Assembly (NCBI GenBank): GCA_027317845.1
Contig: DAHVQK010000033.1
Location: forward strand, 1 to 42,359
Reading direction: 5' to 3'
Origin: Gammaproteobacteria bacterium
Lineage (GTDB): Bacteria; Pseudomonadota; Gammaproteobacteria; Steroidobacterales; Steroidobacteraceae
DNA length: 42,359 bases
Below, one piece after another: positions 1 through 9,470 of this stretch (position 1 is its first letter; the number at the start of each line of letters is the position of its first letter). The notes below the pieces were generated by a model that was not told the DNA's origin, searched no databases, and was given only the letters and a program-made list of their open reading frames with translations. A program made the translations under genes and the position numbers.

Positions 1-2
1 TG

Positions 3-488
3 CAGAGCGCGGTGGCCGGCCGGGTGAATGCCGCCCTGACACACGAGCCGCTGCTCGAGGCGGCGGCCCCGGCCGCGGCGGGCGTGCGCGACTGGGTCCG
101 GCTGGCGGCCGGGGCGGGACTTGCCGCGGGGGTCGCCGCCGTGTCGATCCTGTGGCTGCGCTCGCACGCGTTCGGCACGGTCCCGTTGGTCGGGGTGGCG
201 ACGGTGGCGAGCACGGCGGCGCCGGCCGCCGCGACCGCCGCGACCGCCGCGCCCCGCGCTCCGGATAGTTTCGTGGTGCCGCCGGTCTCACGGCGGCGTG
301 CGCCCATGATGATGATTCCGCCCACGCAGCTTGCCGATTATGTCGTGGCGCACAGCGCGTATTCCTGGCCGATCAGCCGCGGGAGTCTGCTTTCCTCGTT
401 GATGGTGAGCGATCCGGGAACCCTCAGTCCCTCCGCCGGCCAGCGGGTGCCCCCAAGCCACGGTCATGCGACCCACGCTGCGCGGTAG
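3..488 (+). CDS. rseA: Anti-sigma-E factor RseA/MucA, 3' part
   Basis: This is the C-terminal part of an inner-membrane anti-sigma factor that holds the envelope-stress sigma factor RpoE/AlgU. The open frame runs in from the left edge, so the sigma-binding N-terminus and true start are outside the window. Visible parts are the tail of the cytoplasmic domain, one hydrophobic segment (about positions 80-160), an Ala/Pro-rich linker and a periplasmic RseA_C-like end with the motif LADYVVAHSAYS. Its last 23 bases overlap the rseB start, as expected of partners made together. The assignment rests on the C-terminal motif plus the adjacent rseB. Confidence 0.8.
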   Translation, partial: QSAVAGRVNAALTHEPLLEAAAPAAAGVRDWVRLAAGAGLAAGVAAVSILWLRSHAFGTVPLVGVATVASTAAPAAATAATAAPRAPDSFVVPPVSRRRAPMMMIPPTQLADYVVAHSAYSWPISRGSLLSSLMVSDPGTLSPSAGQRVPPSHGHATHAAR

Positions 489-1497
489 AGACCGCCTCGC
501 CGTCCTGGCGCTCGCCTGGGTCCTCGGCAGCGCGGCGCATGCGGCCGAGCCAACCCAATGGCTCGCGCGCATGAATCACGCGCTGACCACGCTCGATTAC
601 GAGGGCACCTTTGCTCACTGGCAGGGCGGGCGAGTGGAGATGCTGCGCATCATCCATCGGGTCGAGAACGGCGTGGTCTGTGAGCGACTGACCTCCCTCG
701 ACGGTTCCGGGCGCGAGTTCATCCGCAAGGGGCCGGACCTGACGGTCTACCTGCCGGACAAGAAGGTGGTGCTGGTCGAGCACATGCTCCCCAGGAGCTC
801 GCTCCTCGGCGGCATCCCCGTCATCGATGCCGAGACCGCGCACTTCTACCGGATTCGCCAGGTGGCGCACATGCGGATCGATCAGCGCGATACGCGCCTG
901 ATCACGGTGATGCCGAAGGATGAGTATCGCTACGGCTACCGGCTGTGGATCGATCGGGACGGCATGCCGCTGAAGATCCAGCTCTGGGATACCCGCCACG
1001 GCGGTGAGGTCATCGAGCAGATCGCTTTTGCGAGCCTCACGGTCCGCTCGAGCATTCCGGACTCCGCGTTCGAGCCGGACATCTCGACGGCAGGCTATCG
1101 CTGGCTGCGCAATGACGCGCCGGCGCCGAAGGCGGGCGATGCCTCCGCCTGGGGCGCGCTGTGGCTGCCACCCGGGTTCCACATGGCCATGCGTGCCGCG
1201 CAGACCATGCCGGGAACCCCGGGTCAGGTGGATCATCTGGTCTATACCGATGGCCTCGCCTCGGTGTCCGTGTTCGTCGAGCGCAAGACCGCGCCCGCCA
1301 CCTCCGGCAAGCCTGCGATCGAGTCGGCCCGGATGGGCGCTTCCTATGTGTTTTCCACCTTCGTGCAGGGGCATCGGGTGACGGCGGTTGGCGAGGTGCC
1401 TGCGCGCACGGTGCGCTCCATAGCCGATTCGGTGCGGGACCAGCGTCTCGCGTACCCCCCGCTCCCGGGGCCCTTCGCGCATCCCCCCCGGCCGTGA
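466..1497 (+). CDS. rseB: Sigma-E regulatory protein RseB/MucB
   Basis: RseB is the periplasmic partner that binds RseA and shields it from the DegS/AlgW protease, releasing it when envelope stress signals appear. The 343-residue protein starts with a signal peptide (Arg-rich start, hydrophobic core, AHA cleavage site near residue 26). The MucB/RseB fold follows, with typical stretches such as LDYEGTFAHWQGG near residue 42 and ERLTSLDGSGRE. Length matches the family (about 320 residues). It overlaps rseA by 23 bases and the next gene by 4 bases. No mucC or mucD follows, unlike in Pseudomonas. Confidence 0.93.
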   Translation: MRPTLRGRDRLAVLALAWVLGSAAHAAEPTQWLARMNHALTTLDYEGTFAHWQGGRVEMLRIIHRVENGVVCERLTSLDGSGREFIRKGPDLTVYLPDKKVVLVEHMLPRSSLLGGIPVIDAETAHFYRIRQVAHMRIDQRDTRLITVMPKDEYRYGYRLWIDRDGMPLKIQLWDTRHGGEVIEQIAFASLTVRSSIPDSAFEPDISTAGYRWLRNDAPAPKAGDASAWGALWLPPGFHMAMRAAQTMPGTPGQVDHLVYTDGLASVSVFVERKTAPATSGKPAIESARMGASYVFSTFVQGHRVTAVGEVPARTVRSIADSVRDQRLAYPPLPGPFAHPPRP

Positions 1498-1739
1498 GTA
1501 CCCTGACCCTGGTACACCGCAGGGACTGCCCCCTGTGCGATGAGATGCTCGCCGAACTGCACGAGCTCGGGCGGACGCTACCCCTGCCGGCGCTCGAGAT
1601 CGTCGATGTGGATGACGATCCGGTGCTGCAGCGCCGCCATGGGCTGCATGTTCCGGTGCTGCTGCTCGATGGCTCGGTGGTCTGCCGGCACCGGCTCGAT
1701 CCTCAGGAGCTCGAGAGGTTGCTGCGAGCCCGGGCTTGA
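1494..1739 (+). CDS. Glutaredoxin-like thioredoxin-fold protein
   Basis: A short 81-residue protein of the glutaredoxin-like DUF836 type. The GTG start at 1494 overlaps the rseB stop (GTGA). Read this way it begins MSTLTLVHRRDCPLCDEM, placing a redox-type CPLC motif near residues 12-15. The rest fits a minimal thioredoxin fold with a cis-Pro segment (VPVLLLDG). Longer frames from upstream starts lie wholly inside rseB and are not credible. Members of this family commonly sit next to lepA or the sigma-E operon in gammaproteobacteria. The substrate is unknown. Confidence 0.82.
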   Translation: MSTLTLVHRRDCPLCDEMLAELHELGRTLPLPALEIVDVDDDPVLQRRHGLHVPVLLLDGSVVCRHRLDPQELERLLRARA

Positions 1740-1781
1740 CCCGAGACTCCACGCAGCTGTAACGGCGAGTCGCGCACACTA

Positions 1782-1787
1782 TATAAT
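1782..1787 (+). promoter_or_regulatory. Candidate -10 box before lepA
   Basis: A perfect TATAAT lies in the 96-base gap before lepA, 48 bases upstream of the start codon. No convincing -35 hexamer is seen 16-18 bases upstream. It may be a weak or activator-dependent start that lets lepA be transcribed apart from the sigma-E regulator genes. Confidence 0.45.
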
Positions 1788-1835
1788 CGCGCGGCCGCTG
1801 AAAATCTGGCGCGGCAGAGAACGCGGCCCGGATTC

Positions 1836-3629
1836 ATGCGGTTCATACGTAACTTTTCCATCATTGCCCACGTCGATCATGGCAAGTCCACCCTTGCCGA
1901 TCGCTTCATTCAGCTGTGCCGAGGCCTCGAGGACCGCGAGATGCAGTCCCAGGTGCTCGATTCCATGGACCTCGAGCGTGAGCGTGGCATCACGATCAAG
2001 GCCCAAAGCGTGACGCTCTACTACGACGCCAAGGACGGGCAGCGCTATCAGCTGAACATGATCGATACTCCCGGGCACGTGGATTTCTCCTACGAAGTCT
2101 CCCGCTCCCTCGCGGCGTGCGATGGAGCGCTGCTGGTCGTTGACGCCTCGCAGGGGGTGGAGGCGCAGAGCGTGGCCAATTGCTACACGGCTCTCGAGCA
2201 GGGCCTCGAGGTGCTGCCGGTCATCAACAAGATCGACCTGCCCTCGGCCGATCCCGAGCGGGTCAAGCACGAGATCGAGGAGATCATCGGCATCGAGGCG
2301 CAGGATGCGGTGCGTGTGAGCGCCAAGACCGGCGAGGGCGTGCCCGAGCTGCTCGAGGCGTTGATCCGGCGCATCCCCGCGCCCAAGGGCGATCCTCAGG
2401 CGCCCCTGCAGGCGCTGATCATCGACTCGTGGTTCGACAACTACGTCGGGGTCGTCTCGCTGGTGCGGGTGGTCAACGGCAAGGTGCGTGCCGGTGAGAA
2501 AATCCGCGTGGTCTCAACCGGACGCTCCCACGCGGTCGATCGCCTGGGGAGATTCACGCCGAAGCCGATAGTCGAGCAGGAGCTTGCGACCGGGGACGTG
2601 GGTTTCATCGTCGCCGGAATCAAGGAAATCGACGGGGCGCCGGTGGGCGATACCATCACGCTCGAGAACCGGCCGGCGGCGGCGCCTCTGCCGGGTTTCC
2701 GTCAGATCCAGCCCCGGGTGTTCGCGGGCCTCTTCCCGGTGAATTCCGAGGACTACGAGAGCTTTCGCGACGCGCTCGCGAAGCTGCGGCTCAATGACTC
2801 GGCGCTGCACTACGAGCCGGAGGTTTCCGGGGCGCTCGGCTTCGGATTCCGTTGCGGGTTCCTCGGGCTGCTGCACATGGACATCGTGCAGGAGCGGCTC
2901 GAGCGCGAGTACCACCTCGATCTCGTCACGAGCGCACCCACGGTGGTCTACGAGGTCGCCCGGACGGACGGCACGGCCGGGTATGTCGATAATCCCGCGA
3001 AACTCCCGCCCACCAACGAAATCGACGAGATCCGCGAGCCCATCATCGTCGCCAACATCCTGGTGCCGCCCGAGCACGTCGGGGCGGTGCTCAAGCTCTG
3101 CAACGACAAGCGCGGCGTGCAGAAGAAGATGCTCTACCTCGGCACCCAGGTCTCGCTGCAATACCATCTGCCGCTCGCCGAGGTGGTGCTCGATTTCTTC
3201 GACCGGCTGAAGTCGGTGAGCCGCGGCTACGCCTCGTTCGATTACGAGTTCTCGCACTTCCAGGCCGCGCCGCTGGTGAAGCTCGATGTGCTCATCAACG
3301 CCGAGCGGGTGGATGCGCTGTCGATCATCGTGCATCGCGAGAGCGCCTATCAGCGCGGCCGCGAGCTGGTCGACAAGATGCAGGAGCTCATTCCGCGTCA
3401 GATGTTCGAAGTCGCCGTGCAGGCGGCGATCGGCAGCGCCGTCATCGCGCGGGCCACGGTCAAGGCGTTGCGCAAGAACGTGCTGGCGAAGTGTTATGGC
3501 GGCGACATCAGCCGCAAACGCAAACTCCTCGAGAAACAAAAAGAAGGCAAGAAGCGCATGAAACAGCTCGGTCGCGTCGAGATTCCCCAGGAGGCGTTCC
3601 TCGCCGTCCTCAAGGTGGGCCGCAAGTAG
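1836..3629 (+). CDS. lepA: Elongation factor 4 (LepA)
   Basis: LepA is a ribosome-associated translational GTPase that acts on stalled or back-translocated ribosomes and in initiation or assembly. The 597-residue length is exactly that of the family. G1 is AHVDHGKS (residues 11-18), G3 is DTPGH (from residue 77) and G4 is NKID (residues 131-134). Domain II, the EF-G-like domains and the basic LepA-specific C-terminus ([17 protein letters not shown] near the end) follow. The ATG at 1836 gives the conserved N-terminus [12 protein letters not shown]. It is followed by lepB, the classic lepA-lepB pair. Confidence 0.98.
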   Translation: MRFIRNFSIIAHVDHGKSTLADRFIQLCRGLEDREMQSQVLDSMDLERERGITIKAQSVTLYYDAKDGQRYQLNMIDTPGHVDFSYEVSRSLAACDGALLVVDASQGVEAQSVANCYTALEQGLEVLPVINKIDLPSADPERVKHEIEEIIGIEAQDAVRVSAKTGEGVPELLEALIRRIPAPKGDPQAPLQALIIDSWFDNYVGVVSLVRVVNGKVRAGEKIRVVSTGRSHAVDRLGRFTPKPIVEQELATGDVGFIVAGIKEIDGAPVGDTITLENRPAAAPLPGFRQIQPRVFAGLFPVNSEDYESFRDALAKLRLNDSALHYEPEVSGALGFGFRCGFLGLLHMDIVQERLEREYHLDLVTSAPTVVYEVARTDGTAGYVDNPAKLPPTNEIDEIREPIIVANILVPPEHVGAVLKLCNDKRGVQKKMLYLGTQVSLQYHLPLAEVVLDFFDRLKSVSRGYASFDYEFSHFQAAPLVKLDVLINAERVDALSIIVHRESAYQRGRELVDKMQELIPRQMFEVAVQAAIGSAVIARATVKALRKNVLAKCYGGDISRKRKLLEKQKEGKKRMKQLGRVEIPQEAFLAVLKVGRK

Positions 3630-3735
3630 CGCCGGCAATGCCATGGCAACGTCCAACATACCGTCGTTTCCCGGAAACGCATTGCTGCATTCCCCGAGTG
3701 TCCGATTCGTTCCCGAAGTCGCCCATGGAGTCCTC

Positions 3736-4836
3736 ATGCCGTCCTTCCTGATGCAGCTCATCATCGTCCTCGCGTGGCTCGCGATCCCCGTGGGGCTGGT
3801 GTGCGTCGTCGATGACTGGCTGTTCAAGCCCGCGCGCCGGGTGAAGGCGGGCGGGCAGCCTGCGCCCGAGCCGGCGGTGGTCGGCTTCTGCTACCGCCTC
3901 CTGCCGATTCTTCTCGTGGCGGTGGTGCTGTGGGTATTCGCCACCCAGACCGTCAACTTCAGCGCCGTGCTGGTCATCATCACCGCGGTGACGGGGGCGA
4001 CCTGGCTGGTGGATGCGCTGCTGTTCGCTCCGCGGCGCAAGCGCGCGGCCCGGGCAGCGGGGCTCGATGCCACCGCGCAGATCGAGCCCACCACCGTCGA
4101 CTACGCGCGCAGCTTCTTCCCGGTGGCCCTTGCCGTGCTGGCGCTGCGCGCTTTCGTGTTCGAGCCGTTTCGCATCCCCTCCGACTCCATGATGCCGACG
4201 CTCCTCGACGGGGACTTCATCGTGGTCGACAAGTTCGCCTACGGCCTGCGCCTGCCGGTCACCCATACGAAGATCCTCGATACCGGCGAGCCGCACCGCG
4301 GCGACGTCATGGTGTTCCGTTATCCGCTCAACCCGTCGGAGGATTACATCAAGCGCGTCGTGGGCCTGCCCGGCGATCATGTGGTGGTGGACGAGGACCG
4401 CATCACCGTCAACGGACATCCCGTGCCGTTCAAGGTGACGGGCACCTACAATGACGGCTGCTACCAGAACATGCAGATCGCCATCGAGCACCTCGGCTCG
4501 CACGTGCACCAGGCGCTGCTGTGCCCCGTGCCGCTCGAGGTCACCTCCGACCCGTTGCCGAGCTGCCCGCGGGCGGATGCGCGCGGCTACATCTGCGGCG
4601 GCAACCCGCCGCCGGATGCGCTGCCGCTGCTCGAGCAGAAGGTCGTGGACATGACGGTGCCGCCGGGCGAGTACATGGTGATGGGCGACAATCGCGACAA
4701 CAGCGACGACAGCCGCGTCTGGGGTTTCGTGCCGGAGAAGAACCTGGTCGGCAAGGCCGAGTTCATCTGGTTCAACTGGGACATCGAGCGCAAGGGGGGG
4801 CCGATCTGGAGCCGGATCGGCAAGAAGATTCACTAG
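3736..4836 (+). CDS. lepB: Signal peptidase I (LepB)
   Basis: This inner-membrane serine protease removes signal peptides from exported proteins. From the ATG at 3736 (GGAG five bases upstream) the protein has 366 residues. It has two N-terminal membrane segments (about residues 5-25 and 55-90) and a third hydrophobic stretch before the catalytic domain. The Ser nucleophile is S151 in PSDSMMPT and the general-base Lys is K206 in DYIKRVVGLPGD. Box E is GDNRDNSDDSR. A longer frame from 3643 would add 31 polar residues before the first membrane helix and looks less likely. It is longer than E. coli LepB (324 residues) through extra sequence in the periplasmic domain. Confidence 0.95.
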   Translation: MPSFLMQLIIVLAWLAIPVGLVCVVDDWLFKPARRVKAGGQPAPEPAVVGFCYRLLPILLVAVVLWVFATQTVNFSAVLVIITAVTGATWLVDALLFAPRRKRAARAAGLDATAQIEPTTVDYARSFFPVALAVLALRAFVFEPFRIPSDSMMPTLLDGDFIVVDKFAYGLRLPVTHTKILDTGEPHRGDVMVFRYPLNPSEDYIKRVVGLPGDHVVVDEDRITVNGHPVPFKVTGTYNDGCYQNMQIAIEHLGSHVHQALLCPVPLEVTSDPLPSCPRADARGYICGGNPPPDALPLLEQKVVDMTVPPGEYMVMGDNRDNSDDSRVWGFVPEKNLVGKAEFIWFNWDIERKGGPIWSRIGKKIH

Positions 4837-4852
4837 CCCGGGAGACTCGAGG

Positions 4853-5227
4853 ATGCAACGACAACGCGGAATAACCCTGGTCGGCTGGCTGATACTGCTG
4901 ATACCGCTCGCCCTGGTCGTCTATTCGGGCGTGCGCCTGGTGCCGGTCTATCTGAATTACCTCAACGTGTCGCACACGCTCGATGAGGTGGCGGGCGAGT
5001 ATCGCAGTGGCGGGGGTCCGGCGAACGTCGATGGGATCCGCAACGCCATCGCGAAGCACTTCGAGATCGATGAGGTCAACTATCCCACGGTGCAGGACAT
5101 CCAGGTCACCCGCGATGGCGGCGGCTGGCATCTCGAGGCCGCCTATTACGATTACGCGCCGCTCTTTGCCTCCATCTCGCTGCAGGTCAAGTTCGACAAG
5201 ACGGTCACCTTTGGCAGCGGTGGATAG
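4853..5227 (+). CDS. DUF4845 membrane-anchored protein
   Basis: A 124-residue protein with one N-terminal membrane helix (about residues 8-27, preceded by the pseudopilin-like RQRGITLVGW) and a small periplasmic domain. It matches the DUF4845 family, which sits between lepB and rnc in many gammaproteobacteria. Its function is not known. The GIT-L-x-G-W start resembles type IV pilin-like leader peptides, but no processing is claimed. It follows lepB by 16 bases and overlaps rnc by 8 bases, so all three are probably one transcript. Confidence 0.85.
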   Translation: MQRQRGITLVGWLILLIPLALVVYSGVRLVPVYLNYLNVSHTLDEVAGEYRSGGGPANVDGIRNAIAKHFEIDEVNYPTVQDIQVTRDGGGWHLEAAYYDYAPLFASISLQVKFDKTVTFGSGG

Positions 5228-5921
5228 ATCCGGGCCCCTGAGCTGGGTGCGCGAGAAACTCGCGTACGAGATGCGGGATGAGGCGCTGTTCCGTACCGCG
5301 CTCACCCATCGCAGCGCACCGGGACCGAACAACGAGCGCCTGGAGTTCCTCGGCGATGCGGTGCTCAACCTCGTCGTGGCGCGGCACCTGTTCGAGGCGT
5401 TCCCCGAGGCCACCGAGGGGGACTTGAGCCGGTTGCGCGCCCGGGTGGTCAGCGCCGAGCCGCTCGCCGAGGCGGCCGCCTCGCTCGGGGTGGGCGAGGC
5501 GCTGCAGCTCGGCTCGGGCGAGCTCAAGAGCGGCGGCTTTCGCCGCCAATCCATTCTCGCCGATGCGCTCGAGGCGCTCTGTGGAGCTTTATTCCTCGAC
5601 GGTGGTCTCGTGGCGGCCGAGAGCTTCATCACCGGGCTGCTCGGGCCGCGCATCGCAGCTCTCCCGCCACCCGAGGCCCTGAAGGATCCCAAGACGAGGT
5701 TGCAGGAATACCTGCAGTCGCGCGGCCTCGCGCTGCCGGTATACTCGGTGGACGGCGTTCAGGGCGAGCCGCACGCGCAGGTCTTCGAGGTCAGCTGCCG
5801 GGTGGGCGCATTGGGTCAGATCGCCCAGGGCCGGGGCTCGAGCCGCCGGCGTGCCGAGCAGGAGGCCGCCGAGCGCATACTCGCAGCCATCGAAAACTCA
5901 TCCGGTGCCTCTCGTGACTGA
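5220..5921 (+). CDS. rnc: Ribonuclease III
   Basis: RNase III cleaves double-stranded RNA in rRNA and mRNA processing. Started at the GTG at 5220 (overlapping the DUF4845 stop), the protein has 233 residues, close to E. coli Rnc (226). The catalytic signature ERLEFLGDAVL lies at residues 39-49, with metal-binding E42 and D46. The second acidic patch is in ADALEALCGALFLDGG. A C-terminal dsRNA-binding domain begins at DPKTRLQEYLQ and ends with the Arg/Ala-rich helix typical of the fold. Longer upstream starts fall inside the previous gene. Confidence 0.95.
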   Translation: MDRSGPLSWVREKLAYEMRDEALFRTALTHRSAPGPNNERLEFLGDAVLNLVVARHLFEAFPEATEGDLSRLRARVVSAEPLAEAAASLGVGEALQLGSGELKSGGFRRQSILADALEALCGALFLDGGLVAAESFITGLLGPRIAALPPPEALKDPKTRLQEYLQSRGLALPVYSVDGVQGEPHAQVFEVSCRVGALGQIAQGRGSSRRRAEQEAAERILAAIENSSGASRD

Positions 5922-6816
5922 ATCTCCTCCGGCCGATTTCCGTTGCGGTTTCGCCGCGCTCGTGGGACGGCCCAATGTCGGCAAGTCGACGCTGCTCAAT
6001 GCCCTGGTGGGGCAGAAGCTGAGCATCGTCACACCGCGCCCACAGACCACGCGTCACCGCATCATCGGACTCTCGCAGCTGCCGCACGCGCAGATCGCCT
6101 TCGTCGATACGCCTGGGCTGCACCATGAGGCCCGCCGCGCGCTCAACAAGGCGATGAATCGCACCGCCGCCGCCGCGCTGGAGGATGCGGACCTGGTCGT
6201 GCTGGTGGTGGCGGCGCTCGCCTGGAAGCCCGAGGACGATCTCGTCCTGGGCCGCATCGTGCGCTCGGGACGACCCGCGCTGGTGGTGGTGAACAAGGTC
6301 GATCAGGTCCGCCCGAGGGAGCGGCTCCTGCCGTACCTGCAGCAACTCGCAGCGCGGCATGCGTTCAAGGCCCTGGTGCCGGTCTCGGCGCTCAAGGGCT
6401 CGGGCATCGAGCCGCTGCGCGATGTGATCGTGGCGAATCTGCCGCTCTCGCCGCCGCTGTTCGCGCAGGACGAGCTCACCGACCGGAGCGTCAAGTTCCG
6501 CATCGCGGAGATGATCCGCGAAAAGTTGACGCTCGAGCTCAACCAGGAGGTGCCCTACGGCATCGCGGTGGAGGTCGAGCGCCTCGCCGAGGAGGACGGA
6601 CTGCTCAACGTCGATGCCGCGATCTGGGTGGACCGCGAGGGCCAGAAGCCCATCGTGATCGGGACCGGGGGTGAGCGGCTGAAACGGGTGGGGCGCTCCG
6701 CGAGGCTCGCACTGAACGCGCTGCTCGGTCGGCGGCTGCATCTCACGCTATGGGTGAAAGTCCGGGAGAATTGGGCGGACAACGCCCGCGCGCTGAAGGA
6801 CCTCGGGCTGGAGTAA
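5914..6816 (+). CDS. era: GTPase Era
   Basis: Era is an essential GTPase that binds the 3' end of 16S rRNA and checks 30S assembly. From the GTG at 5914 it has 300 residues, matching E. coli Era (301); a GTG at 5905 would add three residues. Motifs are GRPNVGKST (G1), DTPGLH (G3) and NKVD (G4). A C-terminal KH domain includes IGTGGERLKRVGRSAR. It overlaps the end of rnc by 8 bases, the usual rnc-era coupling. Confidence 0.96.
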   Translation: MTESPPADFRCGFAALVGRPNVGKSTLLNALVGQKLSIVTPRPQTTRHRIIGLSQLPHAQIAFVDTPGLHHEARRALNKAMNRTAAAALEDADLVVLVVAALAWKPEDDLVLGRIVRSGRPALVVVNKVDQVRPRERLLPYLQQLAARHAFKALVPVSALKGSGIEPLRDVIVANLPLSPPLFAQDELTDRSVKFRIAEMIREKLTLELNQEVPYGIAVEVERLAEEDGLLNVDAAIWVDREGQKPIVIGTGGERLKRVGRSARLALNALLGRRLHLTLWVKVRENWADNARALKDLGLE

Positions 6817-6829
6817 CCGGGAGGCCGCC

Positions 6830-7570
6830 ATGAATTCCCAGTCCCGCCGCATCCCGCTCGCGCCGGGATATCTGCTGCACCACCGGCCCTATCGCGAGAC
6901 CGGGCGGATCCTCGAGGTTTTGGCGCGCGATCATGGCCGGCTGACGCTCTTTGCCCGCGGTGTGAGCGGTCCGAAATCGAGGCTCGCGGCGGTGCTGCAG
7001 CCCTTCCAGCCGCTGTTGCTGTCGTTTCATCTCGGGCGGGACGCCGGGCAGCTCTCGGGCGCGGAGTGCGCCGAGAACCTTCCGGGGCTTCCCCCGAAGA
7101 GCCTGATGGCGGCGTTCTATCTCAACGAGCTGCTGCTGAAACTCACCTCCAGGCACGATCCGGCGCCGGAGCTGTTCGATGATTACCGACTGGCGCTCGA
7201 GCGGTTGCGCGCCGGCGCTTCGCCCGAGCCGACCCTGCGTCTGTTCGAGCGACGCCTGCTCGCGAACGTGGGCTACGGGGTGATGCTCTCGGCGGAGATC
7301 GACGGGCGGGCGATCGATGCCGGGGGTTATTACCGTTTCCGGCCCTCGCAGGGCCTTTACCGGGTGATGGACGATGGGCCGGGGGTGCTCTCGGGTCGAT
7401 CGCTTCTCGCGCTCGATCGGGAAGAGCTCGCCTGGGATCGGGCGCTTGCCGATGCGCGTATCCTGCTCAAGGCGGCGCTCGATGAGTGCCTGGAGGGACG
7501 GGAGCTCTCCACGCGAGGCGTGGCGAGGGCGGTGGCGCGCGGTGTGCATCCTCAGCGGGAAAGTCAGTAA
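6830..7570 (+). CDS. recO: DNA repair protein RecO
   Basis: RecO is the recombination mediator that helps load RecA onto SSB-coated DNA in the RecF pathway. The 246-residue protein has the N-terminal OB-fold (LLHHRPYRETGRILEVLARDH, from about residue 15) and the helical C-terminal domain. A GGGAGG ribosome-binding site lies just before the ATG. The usual zinc-binding Cys cluster of RecO is absent, as in many proteobacterial versions. The position after era is conserved. Confidence 0.92.
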   Translation: MNSQSRRIPLAPGYLLHHRPYRETGRILEVLARDHGRLTLFARGVSGPKSRLAAVLQPFQPLLLSFHLGRDAGQLSGAECAENLPGLPPKSLMAAFYLNELLLKLTSRHDPAPELFDDYRLALERLRAGASPEPTLRLFERRLLANVGYGVMLSAEIDGRAIDAGGYYRFRPSQGLYRVMDDGPGVLSGRSLLALDREELAWDRALADARILLKAALDECLEGRELSTRGVARAVARGVHPQRESQ

Positions 7571-7573
7571 CCT

Positions 7574-8314
7574 ATGTCCGTGAATCATCCATCCATTGCG
7601 TTGGGCCTGAACATCGACCACGTGGCGACGCTGCGCCAGGCGCGCCGTGGCCGCTATCCCGACCCGGTGCATGCGGCGCTCGCCGCCGAGATGGCCGGCG
7701 CCGACAGCATCACGTTGCATCTGCGCGAAGACCGGCGCCACATCCAGGATGCCGACGTCCACACCCTCAAAGGTCTCATCAAGACGCACATGAACCTCGA
7801 GATGGCGGTGACCGAGGAGATGCTCGCCATCGCCTCCGAGGTGCGCCCCGCCGACTGCTGCCTGGTGCCGGAGAAGCGTCAGGAAATCACCACCGAGGGC
7901 GGCCTCGATGCGCTCGGGCAGGAGGGGAAACTGCGCGAGGCGGTTGCCCGGCTCACGGCCCGCGGAATCCGCACGGCGCTGTTCATCGATCCGGAGCCGG
8001 CCCAGGTCGAGGCGGCCTCGAGGATCGCATCGCCCGCCATCGAGCTGCACACCGGGGCATACGCCGAGGCCCGTGGCGCGGCCAGGCCGAAGGAGCTCGA
8101 GCGCCTGAGGAGCTGCGCGCGCCTCGGGGCGCGCCTCGGCATGGAGGTCCATGCCGGGCACGGCCTCGACTATCACAATGTCCAGCCGGTCGCGGCCATC
8201 GCCGAGATCGTCGAGCTCAACATCGGACACGCCATTATCGGGCGCGCGGTGTTCGATGGCCTCGCCGCCGCGGTGCGCCAGATGAAGGCGTTGATGGTGG
8301 CGGCGCGCGCATGA
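7574..8314 (+). CDS. pdxJ: Pyridoxine 5'-phosphate synthase
   Basis: PdxJ joins 1-deoxyxylulose 5-phosphate and 3-amino-2-oxopropyl phosphate to form pyridoxine 5'-phosphate, the last ring-forming step of the DXP-dependent vitamin B6 pathway. The 246-residue TIM-barrel protein carries the family start [17 protein letters not shown], the [10 protein letters not shown] segment, CLVPEKRQE and the phosphate-binding region HAGHGLDY. It is three bases from recO and overlaps acpS by four bases (ATGA). Confidence 0.97.
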   Translation: MSVNHPSIALGLNIDHVATLRQARRGRYPDPVHAALAAEMAGADSITLHLREDRRHIQDADVHTLKGLIKTHMNLEMAVTEEMLAIASEVRPADCCLVPEKRQEITTEGGLDALGQEGKLREAVARLTARGIRTALFIDPEPAQVEAASRIASPAIELHTGAYAEARGAARPKELERLRSCARLGARLGMEVHAGHGLDYHNVQPVAAIAEIVELNIGHAIIGRAVFDGLAAAVRQMKALMVAARA

Positions 8315-8697
8315 TCTTCGGCATCGGTGTCGATGCGCTCTCCGCCGAGCGTATCGGCCACGTTCTCGAGCGCCACGGCGAGCGTTTCATCGAGCGGCTG
8401 CTGATGCCCGAGGAGAAAGCGCAGCTCGCGCGCACCAGGCGTCGCGAGCGCTTTCTCGCCATGCGATTCGCGGCCAAGGAGGCCATCGTCAAGGCGATGG
8501 GCACGGGGTTCGCGCACGGGGTGTGGATCCGCGATGTCGGGGTGGTGCAAAACGCCTGGGGCCGGCCCGAGGTGGTGTACTCGGCGCGCGGCGAGCGGGT
8601 CCGGCGCTCCCTCGGCATCGGTGAAGGGTATGTCACCCTCACCGACGAAGCGGGCCTGGTGGTCGCGGTCGCGGTACTCATGAAGGCGCAAACATGA
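8311..8697 (+). CDS. acpS: Holo-[acyl-carrier-protein] synthase
   Basis: AcpS transfers 4'-phosphopantetheine from CoA to acyl carrier protein. The 128-residue protein from the ATG at 8311 has the two family motifs: [12 protein letters not shown] with metal-binding D8, and [15 protein letters not shown] with the catalytic Glu. The start overlaps the pdxJ stop and the stop overlaps the next start, each by ATGA. The pdxJ-acpS pair is conserved in gammaproteobacteria. Confidence 0.96.
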   Translation: MIFGIGVDALSAERIGHVLERHGERFIERLLMPEEKAQLARTRRRERFLAMRFAAKEAIVKAMGTGFAHGVWIRDVGVVQNAWGRPEVVYSARGERVRRSLGIGEGYVTLTDEAGLVVAVAVLMKAQT

Positions 8698-9470
8698 ACT
8701 GTCTGGTATTTGACATCGAGACCGTGCCCGATGTGGCGCTCGGGCGGCGGCTGTTCGGGCTCGAGGGACTGGGCGACGAGGAGGTCGCCAAGGCGATGTT
8801 CGCGTTGCGCCGTCAGGACTCGGGCGGGGAGTTCCTGCCGCACGAGCAGCACCGGATCGTGGCGATCTCCTGCGTGCTGCGCAGCCGCGACACCCTGAAG
8901 GTGTGGAGCCTCGGCGATGAGAGCGCCGCCGAGGCCGAGCTCATCGAGCGGTTCTTCGATGGACTCGAGCGCTTCTCGCCGGACCTCGTGTCCTGGAACG
9001 GCTCCGGGTTCGACCTGCCCGTGCTGACCTATCGGGCGCTGCGGGCGGGGGTGCAGGCGGGCCGGTACTGGGAGACCGGCGAGAACGATCCGGCATTCCG
9101 CTACAACAACTATCTCAGCCGCTTCCACTGGCGGCACATCGATCTGATGGATGTATTGTCGGGTTTCCAGGGACGGGGCCGGGCCTCGCTCGAGAGCATC
9201 GCGACGCTTCTCGGCCTGCCGGGCAAGCTCGGTTTCTCCGGCGCCCAGGTGTGGGATGCGTACCTCGCGGGCAACCTCCCCGGCATCCGCCGCTATTGCG
9301 AGACCGACGTGCTCAACACCTATCTCGTGTACCTGCGCTTCGAGCTGCTGCGCGGCAGGCTGACCCGCGAGCGCCACAGCGAGGAAACCGAGCGCGTCAA
9401 GGCGCTGCTGCGCGCCGGCGAGGAGCCGCATTTCAAGGAGTTCCTGCGCACCTGGGAGAGCCTGGCTTGA
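8694..9470 (+). CDS. Predicted 3'-5' exonuclease (PolB-like)
   Basis: A 258-residue DEDD-superfamily exonuclease related to the proofreading domain of family B DNA polymerases. ExoI motif is FDIETVP (residues 6-12), supplying the D and E. ExoII is SWNGSGFDLPVL around residues 99-110. ExoIII is RRYCETDVLNTYLVY near residues 199-213, with the YxxxD-type arrangement. No polymerase domain is attached. It is coupled to acpS upstream and to rlmD downstream. The in vivo substrate is unknown. Confidence 0.9.
   Translation: MNCLVFDIETVPDVALGRRLFGLEGLGDEEVAKAMFALRRQDSGGEFLPHEQHRIVAISCVLRSRDTLKVWSLGDESAAEAELIERFFDGLERFSPDLVSWNGSGFDLPVLTYRALRAGVQAGRYWETGENDPAFRYNNYLSRFHWRHIDLMDVLSGFQGRGRASLESIATLLGLPGKLGFSGAQVWDAYLAGNLPGIRRYCETDVLNTYLVYLRFELLRGRLTRERHSEETERVKALLRAGEEPHFKEFLRTWESLA

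Noticed and set aside
424-1779. Minus-strand frame of 451 residues over rseB
   Set aside because: Antisense to a clear rseB and glutaredoxin-like pair, Arg/Ala/His-rich with no recognisable domain.
7486-8697. Long frame fused to acpS from within recO and pdxJ
   Set aside because: Only the part from the ATG at 8311 matches AcpS; the upstream part is out-of-frame recO/pdxJ DNA.
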